Of a stretch of DNA of 5,273 nt, positions 1 to 4,775 are shown in pieces; within the stretch, counting starts at the first letter, position 1; every line of letters begins with the position of its first letter. Source of the DNA: Nanosynbacter sp. (GTDB lineage: Bacteria; Patescibacteriota; Saccharimonadia; Saccharimonadales; Saccharimonadaceae); contig JABZKE010000041.1 in NCBI GenBank assembly GCA_015257445.1, forward strand, positions 1 through 5,273, read 5' to 3'. Position numbers and translations under genes: made by a program. The notes beneath the pieces are model-generated. The model saw nothing but the letters and a program-made list of their open reading frames with translations, had not been told where the DNA came from and did no database searches.

Positions 1-137
1 AACAAGCCAAGTTTATTACTTTCTCCGAGCAGGTCGACAAATCAAAATTTGCACTTCAAAACAATATAATAAGCCTCATGAATTTATGGTATAATATAAA
101 CCAGTATGTTTGTGAGAGAACGTATGGGGAAGCTTGA
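1..137 (+). CDS. hsdS: Type I restriction-modification specificity subunit HsdS, C-terminal end (partial)
   Basis: This is the last 44 codons of a gene that enters from the left, read in the frame starting at base 3 and ending with TGA at 135-137. The translated tail contains the stretch KFITFSEQVDKSKFALQ. This matches the conserved end of HsdS proteins, where a segment like FAxFVxQxDKSKFxxQ opens the C-terminal conserved helix. HsdS recognises the target DNA sequence in the HsdM2S methylase and the HsdR2M2S restriction complex. The last 25 or so residues after DKSKFALQ do not look like the usual ending of the family (…SLMQxYF), so the tail may have diverged or been replaced. The gene overlaps the hsdR start by 32 bases (14 if hsdR starts at 124), which suggests translational coupling. 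The identity rests on a short conserved motif plus the hsdR neighbour. Confidence 0.82.
   Translation, partial: QAKFITFSEQVDKSKFALQNNIISLMNLWYNINQYVCERTYGEA
87..95 (+). promoter_or_regulatory. Possible internal promoter of hsdR (extended -10)
   Basis: TGGTATAAT is a perfect extended -10 element (TGn followed by TATAAT). No -35 box is recognisable at the usual distance. The predicted transcription start is near base 102-103, only about three bases before the ATG at 106, so the transcript would be almost leaderless. The element lies inside the hsdS reading frame, so it would give hsdR a supply independent of the hsd operon. It is also possible that the match is chance in an AT-rich stretch. 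Confidence 0.45.
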
Positions 138-3100
138 GCTAATTCGAGCATTACCGACGAAAGAAGAAAAAGCAAGGGCGTCACGCCTAGTTCTTCGTGA
201 GTTACTAGAGCAAATATTCCCGGAAAAATCCATAAAAAAGAAAAAGAAATATTCTCTCCTAGAACTCATAGACTGTTCACCTATTAAAAATTATATTAAT
301 GATGATCAAATTATTAAATCATTGCACTTTATTCGTATTATCGGTATTCGCGCTGAACATAATCAGCCGGTCCGCGAAAAAGATGTTAAAATCGCCGTAG
401 ATAATCTCGAAAATTTTATCAAGTTTCTTGATAATAGAACTAAATCTTCTGAACCTATTAAGTCACCGGAATTTTTTTCTGAAGCAGAAACTCGTGCCGC
501 TTATATCGATGTGTATCTCCGTGAAGCTGGCTGGGAAGTTTTAACTCAGAAAGGCGTAATGCTACCTGGTAAAGCTGGTATTGAAATCGAAGTTGGCGAT
601 ATGCCAAATAACGCCGGCGTTGGCTACTGTGATTATGTGCTCTATGATCGTGCAGGAAAACCTTTGGCTGTCGTAGAGGCTAAGCGAACTTCTAGGGATC
701 CACAAATTGGCCGTCATCAAGCGGATCTTTACGCTGAGTCATTAAAAGAAAGGTTTGGCTATAAACCAGTTATTTATTATACAAACGGTTATGAAACCCA
801 CATCATCGATGGTGTATACCCAGACCGCAAGGTTACAGCCTTTCACACACTAGAAGAATTAGAGCGTATAATCCAACGTCGTACTCGCGGAAATATTACC
901 GATATGACTGCAAAAGATGAAATTGCTGGTCGCCCATATCAAAAGATGGCATTGACGCGGATGTGTGAACGTTTTAATGCTCACCATCGTCGAGGATTAA
1001 TTGTTATGGCTACCGGAACCGGCAAGACGCGTGTTTCGATTGCCCTGACTGACATTCTGGCTAGAAATGGCTGGATTAAAAATGTCTTATTTCTTGCTGA
1101 TCGTACTTCGCTCGTAAAACAAGCTAAGCGTAACTATGCTAAATTATTGCCCGATATGACTATTTGTGAGCTTTCCGAAGGGGGAAACGCAAATAAGGAT
1201 ATGAATGCTCGACTGATGTTCTGTACATATCAGACAATGATTAACTATATTGACGCCGAAGATAAAGATTTTTCAACCGGCCGTTTTGATTTGATTATTG
1301 TAGATGAAGCTCACCGTTCGATTTTTAATCGATACTCCTCCATTTTTGCCTACTTCGATAGTTTGCTTGTTGGGTTTACAGCAACCCCACGAGATGAAGT
1401 TGGTAGTAATACTTATGGAATTTTTGAATGTGAATCTGGTGAGCCTACTTTTAATTATCCACTCGAGGATGCAATTAAAGAGCATTACCTGGTAGGTTAT
1501 GAAGTAATAAATCGTCACTCGCGTATTATGACACAGGGAATTAAGCGTGAAGAATTAGACGAAGATCAACTCGAACAACTAGATGATTTTCTTGAGGGTG
1601 ACCGAGAAACGCCAGATCTCACGATTCCTGCAAATATTATTTTTCGTTCTATCTTTAATGGAGATACCTGTCGTAGTGTGATTGAAGATCTAATGGAAAA
1701 AGGTATTCGTGTAAATGGCGGCGAAACTATCGGTAAAACAATTATTTTTGCGTATAATCACAAGCACGCCGAGATGATCGTAAATGAATTTAAAAAACTT
1801 TATCCTCATCTTCCTCCAAATGCCTGTCAGCTCGTAGATTACTCGGTTAACTACGCAGAAGATCTGGTTATTAAATTTGATACTGACGATGAATTTAGGG
1901 TAGCAGTTTCCGTCGACATGCTCGATACTGGTATCGATGTTCCATCCGTATTAAACCTCATGTTTTTTAAGCCAGTTCGTTCAAAAATTAAGTTTATTCA
2001 GATGATCGGACGCGGTACACGCTTGTGTTCTGATTTATTTGGTCCTGGTAATGATAAGAAAAAGTTTCTTATTTTTGATTATTGTGATAATTTCGAGTAT
2101 TTTCAGGTCGATCATAATGAGATTGTAAGTGGTAGTGATAAGATTTCTTTGTCACAAAGGATTTTTATATTGCGTACAGAAATTGCTTATAGCCTTCAAG
2201 ATTTCGAGAGTCAAGAAGACGAATTCTTAAGTAATTATCGCGATAAGACCGTAAGGATTTTATCCGATAATATTAGAGACCTAAAAAATAGTACAAATCG
2301 TGTATCTGTTCGCCAGAATTTAAAGTACGTTGATAAATATAATAGTGATAAAGCATGGATGGCGTTAACTCCAGTAAGTATTCATGAATTAAAATCCTTT
2401 GTCGCTCCGCTAATTGAAGGTGGCTCTGATTCTGATTTTAAGGCACTATCCTTTGATATTAGGATGATGCGAATCCAGAGGGCTATCCTAAAAAAATCCC
2501 CCGCATATGCAACATCTGACATTAAGAAGGTTCGTGAAATTGCACAATATCTCCTTCAAAATAAAATGACTATACCGCAAGTCGAAGCAAAAAAAGATGA
2601 TCTAAAAGATCTCTATGCAGAGTCGAGTTGGACTGAGCCGCGAATTAAAAATTTAGAAAGGCTACGTAATTCAATTCGCGAACTTATCAAATATATTACT
2701 GGCGATGAGCTTAGATTAATTGATGTCGATGTATCTGATGAACTTATCGATCCAGAGTTCCAACCAGATGGGACCGTTATGGATATTCGTACATACAAGG
2801 AGCGAGTGATTGACTATCTCAGCAGAAATGGCGATGATGTTACTATTGAAAAAATTCGTAACCTTGAAAAATTAGATCAGAAAGATGCCGATAAACTTAA
2901 GCAACTTCTTTGGTTCGATCTTGGGTCTGAAGATGAATATAATGAGAATGCAAATGGTAAAAATCTAGCTGCATTCGTGCGCAGTTTGATTGGTATTGAT
3001 CAGGAGGCGGTAAATGAAAAGTTTAGTGAATATCTTAATATGCATAAGCTTAATTCAAAGCAGCAAGAATTTATTAATGTTATAGTTAAATACGTACAGA

Positions 3101-3237
3101 AGAATGGTGATATTGAGTTATCTGATTTGTTAGAGTATGATCCATTCAAATCTATTGATTGGACTGAATTGTTTGGTGGTAATGTTGATCCGATTAAGTA
3201 TGCGGTCTCAGTACTCCATGACGCAATTACCGCCTAA
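106..3237 (+). CDS. hsdR: Type I restriction enzyme HsdR: nuclease and ATP-driven translocase subunit
   Basis: HsdR binds the HsdM/HsdS methylase, pulls unmethylated DNA through the complex using ATP, and cuts it at a distance. The 1043 residues show the family order. A helical DUF4145-like N-terminus (about 40-115) contains SLHFIRIIGIRAEHN at 72-86. The PD-(D/E)xK nuclease follows, with D176 in CDYVLYD, E191 and K193 in VVEAKR, and the QxxxY motif at Q205/Y209. Next are two helicase lobes: Walker A GTGKT 304-308, DEAH 400-403, TATP 425-428, motif V around DTGID 607-611 and QMIGRGTRL 632-640. A helical C-terminal region (about 850-1040) resembles the EcoEI_R_C domain. All key residues are present and there is no frameshift, so the enzyme should be active. 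The ATG at 106 has no Shine-Dalgarno sequence. The ATG at 124 (protein MGKLELIRAL…, 1037 residues) has a weak GAGAGAA before it and is a real alternative. A run of five lysines (44-48) precedes YSLLELI. Confidence 0.96.
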   Translation: MFVRERMGKLELIRALPTKEEKARASRLVLRELLEQIFPEKSIKKKKKYSLLELIDCSPIKNYINDDQIIKSLHFIRIIGIRAEHNQPVREKDVKIAVDNLENFIKFLDNRTKSSEPIKSPEFFSEAETRAAYIDVYLREAGWEVLTQKGVMLPGKAGIEIEVGDMPNNAGVGYCDYVLYDRAGKPLAVVEAKRTSRDPQIGRHQADLYAESLKERFGYKPVIYYTNGYETHIIDGVYPDRKVTAFHTLEELERIIQRRTRGNITDMTAKDEIAGRPYQKMALTRMCERFNAHHRRGLIVMATGTGKTRVSIALTDILARNGWIKNVLFLADRTSLVKQAKRNYAKLLPDMTICELSEGGNANKDMNARLMFCTYQTMINYIDAEDKDFSTGRFDLIIVDEAHRSIFNRYSSIFAYFDSLLVGFTATPRDEVGSNTYGIFECESGEPTFNYPLEDAIKEHYLVGYEVINRHSRIMTQGIKREELDEDQLEQLDDFLEGDRETPDLTIPANIIFRSIFNGDTCRSVIEDLMEKGIRVNGGETIGKTIIFAYNHKHAEMIVNEFKKLYPHLPPNACQLVDYSVNYAEDLVIKFDTDDEFRVAVSVDMLDTGIDVPSVLNLMFFKPVRSKIKFIQMIGRGTRLCSDLFGPGNDKKKFLIFDYCDNFEYFQVDHNEIVSGSDKISLSQRIFILRTEIAYSLQDFESQEDEFLSNYRDKTVRILSDNIRDLKNSTNRVSVRQNLKYVDKYNSDKAWMALTPVSIHELKSFVAPLIEGGSDSDFKALSFDIRMMRIQRAILKKSPAYATSDIKKVREIAQYLLQNKMTIPQVEAKKDDLKDLYAESSWTEPRIKNLERLRNSIRELIKYITGDELRLIDVDVSDELIDPEFQPDGTVMDIRTYKERVIDYLSRNGDDVTIEKIRNLEKLDQKDADKLKQLLWFDLGSEDEYNENANGKNLAAFVRSLIGIDQEAVNEKFSEYLNMHKLNSKQQEFINVIVKYVQKNGDIELSDLLEYDPFKSIDWTELFGGNVDPIKYAVSVLHDAITA

Positions 3238-3243
3238 AACAAA

Positions 3244-3271
3244 AGATAACCCCACATCCGTGAGGTTATTT
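3244..3271. terminator. Bidirectional terminator between hsdR and tRNA-Lys
   Basis: The hairpin starts seven bases after the hsdR stop. The arms pair 3244-3255 with 3260-3271 around the loop ATCC, with one C·A mismatch at 3252/3263. On the minus strand the stem is followed by TTTTGTTTT, so it makes a good terminator for tRNA-Lys. On the plus strand the downstream sequence is AT-rich but has a weaker T run. The convergent layout fits use in both directions. Confidence 0.72.
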
Positions 3272-3285
3272 AAATAATTTCAAAC

Positions 3286-3362
3286 TGGTGAGCCGGGTGG
3301 GACTCGAACCCACGACACCAAGCTTAAGAGGCTCGTGCTCTAACCAGCTGAGCTACCGGCCC
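3286..3362 (-). tRNA. tRNA-Lys (anticodon CTT)
   Basis: The minus strand folds into a complete 77-base cloverleaf with an encoded CCA. The acceptor GGGCCGG pairs with CCGGCTC (one G·U). The D arm is GCTC/GAGC. The anticodon stem CGAGC/GCTTG carries the loop CTCTTAA, giving anticodon CTT, which reads the lysine codon AAG. The T arm is GTGGG/CCCAC with the loop TTCGAGT. The discriminator base is A. The gene converges on hsdR and is transcribed from its own promoter at 3375-3403. Its 3' end faces the hsd operon, and such ends are common integration targets, but no second copy of the 3' end is visible in this window. Confidence 0.97.
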
Positions 3363-3374
3363 GACTCATTCGTT

Positions 3375-3403
3375 ATTTTATCATTTTTTGCGCAATTCGT
3401 CCA
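3375..3403 (-). promoter_or_regulatory. tRNA-Lys promoter
   Basis: On the minus strand a -35-like TGGACG (3403-3398, four of six consensus bases) is followed after 17 bases by TAAAAT (3380-3375). TAAAAT is preceded by TGA, so it is also an extended -10. The predicted start falls a few bases before the mature tRNA 5' end at 3362, as is usual for a single tRNA gene. Confidence 0.7.
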
Positions 3404-3429
3404 GTAGGAAAATAAAATTTTACCCTACT
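3403..3429. repeat. Inverted repeat upstream of tRNA-Lys
   Basis: AGTAGG (3403-3408) and CCTACT (3424-3429) are perfect inverted copies. An inner AAAA/TTTT pairing (3409-3412 with 3418-3421) lengthens the stem after a two-base bulge. No T run follows on either strand, so it does not look like a terminator. It touches the tRNA-Lys -35 box, which would suit an operator, but this is only a positional argument. Confidence 0.4.
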
Positions 3430-3536
3430 ATCTTCGTGTTAGGCTCAGGAGGGTTCACTTGGGGCTTGCGGATCTCGACGCATTGTACAAAAAGTGTTAA
3501 TTTTGGGCCCCTCTTCATTTTTCCCCCAAATTGTAC
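3430..3536. other. Intergenic spacer with no recognised gene
   Basis: I see no convincing coding region in this part of the spacer. The sequence has blocks richer in G+C than its surroundings. It contains GGGGC and GCCCC far apart (about 3465 and 3507-3511), with TGCG/CGCA nested between them. It also contains the palindrome TTGTACAA (3483-3490), whose first half, preceded by A, recurs as ATTGTAC at 3530-3536. AATTTTGGG (3499-3507) and CCCAAATT (about 3525-3532) are near-perfect inverted copies. A folded leader or an old gene remnant is possible but unsupported. Confidence 0.35.
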
Positions 3537-3542
3537 TATAAT
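3514..3542 (+). promoter_or_regulatory. Promoter of the 271-residue unknown gene
   Basis: A perfect TATAAT lies at 3537-3542. The hexamer 17 bases upstream, TTCATT (3514-3519), is only a weak -35. The predicted start near 3549 leaves a leader of about 70 bases before the ATG at 3620. A second -10-like CATAAT at 3563-3568 could be a minor start. Confidence 0.62.
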
Positions 3543-3608
3543 AGCCTCACTGCGAATTGTAGCATAATTTTTCTATACGTTCGTAGATGGAACATTTACA
3601 TTTTTCAA

Positions 3609-3614
3609 AGGAGG
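3609..3614 (+). promoter_or_regulatory. Ribosome binding site that sets the start at 3620
   Basis: AGGAGG, embedded in AAAGGAGGG, is a full consensus Shine-Dalgarno sequence. It ends five bases before ATG 3620. The in-frame ATG at 3587 has nothing like it upstream, so 3620 is the better start. It is the only consensus ribosome binding site I see ahead of a gene in this window. Confidence 0.85.
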
Positions 3615-3619
3615 GAAAC

Positions 3620-4435
3620 ATGGATCAGGGAATTACCTTAATGGCCGGATCACTTTGTAACACACTGGAGTACGTGGAGAAAATTTCTCACGAACACAAG
3701 AACGTACTGAAAAGCATCGAACTTTATATCAACGACTTCAATGTTAATCGCGAAAAAATAAATGATATAACAGATGCCCGCTGGAAGAAAATTATTGAAA
3801 ATCAGAGGAAGAAAGCCGCAGCTAATGGTCAGAAAACTATTCTCGACCAAGATCAGCTCTTCCGCCTGTCCAATCAAATCGTAAGTGACATTAGTTACAT
3901 CACGCTCACGACCGAGTCCTGCCAGTTTTTCAAACGCCGCTGGATTGACACCGGTAATATTCGCAGGCTGAAGGACGTGATCGATTGTTACAGCAAGAGT
4001 TGGAAGCGCTTTAACGGCATCTATTCGAACATCGACTGCTTGATTCGTCAACCGATGTTTCTGAAATATGTTAGAAGCACCGAAGAGCGCCGCCAGGAAT
4101 TCTGGGGTCTGGTTAATGAATTTTGTAATCAGATTGAGAAAATCGACCATGTTTTGGTGGAAGCTTTCCAGAACGACCTCAAGAATAAGCGCATGCTGCT
4201 TGCCGAGCAAAGATATCAAGAATTTTTAAATTATGAAACCGATGGTAGCCTTATCGAGGATGCCGAAGAATTACAGGCTCAAGAGCTTGAAAATGAACAA
4301 CTTTTCTCTGGCTGCAAAATTAAATATATCCCGTTAGGACATATCGCAGCCGCCTTCAAGGAAGTTTCTAAGCTTCCGGATCTTACTTCAAATTCTAACC
4401 TTAAGCAATTAACCAATTTACTAATTGCCCTTTGA
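3620..4435 (+). CDS. Unrecognised helical cytoplasmic protein, 271 residues
   Basis: I do not recognise a family. The protein starts MDQGITLMAGSL and ends LTNLLIAL. It has no signal peptide and no membrane segment, and it reads as mostly alpha-helical and charged. A basic, tryptophan-containing middle region (…FKRRWIDTGNIRRLKD… and YSKSWKRFNGIY) is followed by a long amphipathic stretch rich in E, Q and K. A strongly acidic patch (about residues 208-230, IEDAEELQAQELENEQ) precedes a more hydrophobic C-terminus. Six cysteines are scattered with no CxxC pairing, so a zinc site is unlikely. It has its own promoter, a consensus ribosome binding site and a strong terminator, so it is a single-gene transcription unit. 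Its codons look somewhat richer in G and C than those of hsdR. Starting at the in-frame ATG 3587 would add 11 residues, but no ribosome binding site supports that start. Coding status is well supported; function is unknown. Confidence 0.85.
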   Translation: MDQGITLMAGSLCNTLEYVEKISHEHKNVLKSIELYINDFNVNREKINDITDARWKKIIENQRKKAAANGQKTILDQDQLFRLSNQIVSDISYITLTTESCQFFKRRWIDTGNIRRLKDVIDCYSKSWKRFNGIYSNIDCLIRQPMFLKYVRSTEERRQEFWGLVNEFCNQIEKIDHVLVEAFQNDLKNKRMLLAEQRYQEFLNYETDGSLIEDAEELQAQELENEQLFSGCKIKYIPLGHIAAAFKEVSKLPDLTSNSNLKQLTNLLIAL

Positions 4436-4444
4436 AAAAACATG

Positions 4445-4474
4445 ATACGCCGAGAATTTCTCGGCGTATTTTTT
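4445..4474 (+). terminator. Strong intrinsic terminator of the 271-residue gene
   Basis: A perfect 11-bp stem, ATACGCCGAGA (4445-4455) with TCTCGGCGTAT (4459-4469), closes on a three-base ATT loop. It is followed by a run of T to 4474 and preceded by a run of A. It starts nine bases after the stop codon. The A run means it could also work on the minus strand. Confidence 0.93.
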
Positions 4475-4480
4475 ATTCTA

Positions 4481-4489
4481 TGATAAAAT
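4481..4489 (+). promoter_or_regulatory. Probable tRNA-Arg promoter (extended -10)
   Basis: TGATAAAAT is an extended -10 and is identical to the one in front of tRNA-Lys. The -35 position falls inside the preceding terminator stem and shows no match. The predicted start near 4496 would give a precursor with about 90 bases ahead of the tRNA, including the duplicated tRNA front end. TATGAT at 4479-4484 is an overlapping alternative. Confidence 0.55.
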
Positions 4490-4503
4490 TAAAGAGAGGG
4501 AAA

Positions 4504-4520
4504 CCTCACTTGCACCCGTA
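4504..4520 (+). repeat. Direct repeat, upstream copy (tRNA-Arg front-end duplicate)
   Basis: CCTCACTTGCACCCGTA matches 4580-4596 exactly, 76 bases downstream. The last nine bases equal the first nine of tRNA-Arg. The copy is followed directly by CCA, so it reads like a tRNA with everything between base 9 and the CCA end removed. It also forms a small hairpin, CCGTA (4516-4520) with TACGG (4526-4530). Confidence 0.85.
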
Positions 4521-4553
4521 CCACCTACGGCGGTTCGGATGCTACGTTCGTCA

Positions 4554-4577
4554 AAAGAAAGAATAAATTCTTTCTTT
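4554..4577. repeat. Perfect AT-rich inverted repeat ahead of tRNA-Arg
   Basis: AAAGAAAGAAT (4554-4564) and ATTCTTTCTTT (4567-4577) are perfect inverted copies separated by two bases, ending ten bases before the tRNA. In RNA it would make a long A/U-rich hairpin in the tRNA precursor leader. The polypyrimidine 3' arm runs into TCTCC rather than a T run, so it is a poor terminator. A protein site or a processing structure is possible. Confidence 0.8.
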
Positions 4578-4579
4578 CT

Positions 4580-4596
4580 CCTCACTTGCACCCGTA
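4580..4596 (+). repeat. Direct repeat, downstream copy overlapping tRNA-Arg
   Basis: This is the second exact copy of the 17-bp sequence at 4504-4520. It covers the last eight bases before tRNA-Arg and the first nine bases of the gene. Confidence 0.85.
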
Positions 4597-4664
4597 GCTC
4601 AGTGGATTAGAGCATCTGTCTTCGGAACAGAGGGTCGAGGGTTCGAATCCCCCCGGGTGTACCA
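4588..4664 (+). tRNA. tRNA-Arg (anticodon TCG)
   Basis: This is a 77-base cloverleaf with an encoded CCA. The acceptor GCACCCG pairs with CGGGTGT (first pair G·U). The D arm is GCTC/GAGC. The anticodon stem TCTGT/ACAGA carries the loop CTTCGGA, giving anticodon TCG, which reads CGA and perhaps other CGN arginine codons. The T loop is TTCGAAT. The T stem GAGGG/CCCCC has one A·C mismatch at its second pair. That mismatch together with the G·U first pair makes it slightly unusual, but the fold is otherwise intact and I take it as functional. The gene is followed by two terminators. Confidence 0.95.
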
Positions 4665-4673
4665 AATTAAATC

Positions 4674-4695
4674 GAGCCAGTCGGCTCTATTTTTA
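4674..4695 (+). terminator. First tRNA-Arg terminator
   Basis: GAGCC (4674-4678) pairs with GGCTC (4683-4687) around AGTC, followed by TATTTTTA. It begins ten bases after the CCA end. The stem is short, which may explain the second terminator just downstream. Confidence 0.75.
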
Positions 4696-4712
4696 TTGAA
4701 TCGATAAAAATC

Positions 4713-4734
4713 AAGAGTCGTCCGGCTCTTTTTT
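4713..4734 (+). terminator. Second tRNA-Arg terminator
   Basis: AAGAGTC (4713-4719) pairs with GGCTCTT (4724-4730) around GTCC, with one G·U pair, followed by T to 4734. Its sequence resembles the first terminator, including CGGCTCT plus a T run 41 bases away, so the pair may have arisen by duplication. Between them ATTTTTAT/ATAAAAAT (4689-4696 and 4704-4711) form another inverted repeat. Confidence 0.8.
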
Positions 4735-4762
4735 ATTTCCACTCCACCCCGAAAATCTAGGT

Positions 4763-4768
4763 TATAAT
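4763..4768 (+). promoter_or_regulatory. -10 box of the acidic repeat protein gene
   Basis: TATAAT is a perfect -10. No -35 box is visible 17 bases upstream. The predicted start is close to 4775, so ATG 4776 would lie at or next to the 5' end of the mRNA. The in-frame ATG at 4767 overlaps the -10 box itself and could not be in that transcript. Confidence 0.6.
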
Positions 4769-4775
4769 GAAAGTA

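Noticed and set aside
234..249. A-rich tract in hsdR as a phase-variation switch
   Set aside because: The longest run is only six A and is broken by G; it encodes five lysines and is too short to be a convincing slippage site.
1273..1518. Short open frames on both strands within hsdR
   Set aside because: They overlap the helicase motifs of hsdR in other frames and have no start signals.
3587..3619. The ATG at 3587 as the start of the 271-residue gene
   Set aside because: No ribosome binding site precedes it, while AGGAGG sits five bases before the in-frame ATG at 3620; the first 11 residues would span that Shine-Dalgarno sequence.
3650..4219. A 189-residue open frame on the minus strand
   Set aside because: It lies wholly inside the 271-residue gene, and its apparent membrane-like composition is what antisense reading of charged helices gives. 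I saw no ribosome binding site, promoter or terminator for it, while the plus-strand gene has all three.
4521..4660. Open reading through the tRNA-Arg leader (frame giving LAPVPPTAVRMLRSS)
   Set aside because: It continues into the tRNA, has no ribosome binding site and overlaps the inverted repeat, so it is best seen as leader RNA rather than a gene.
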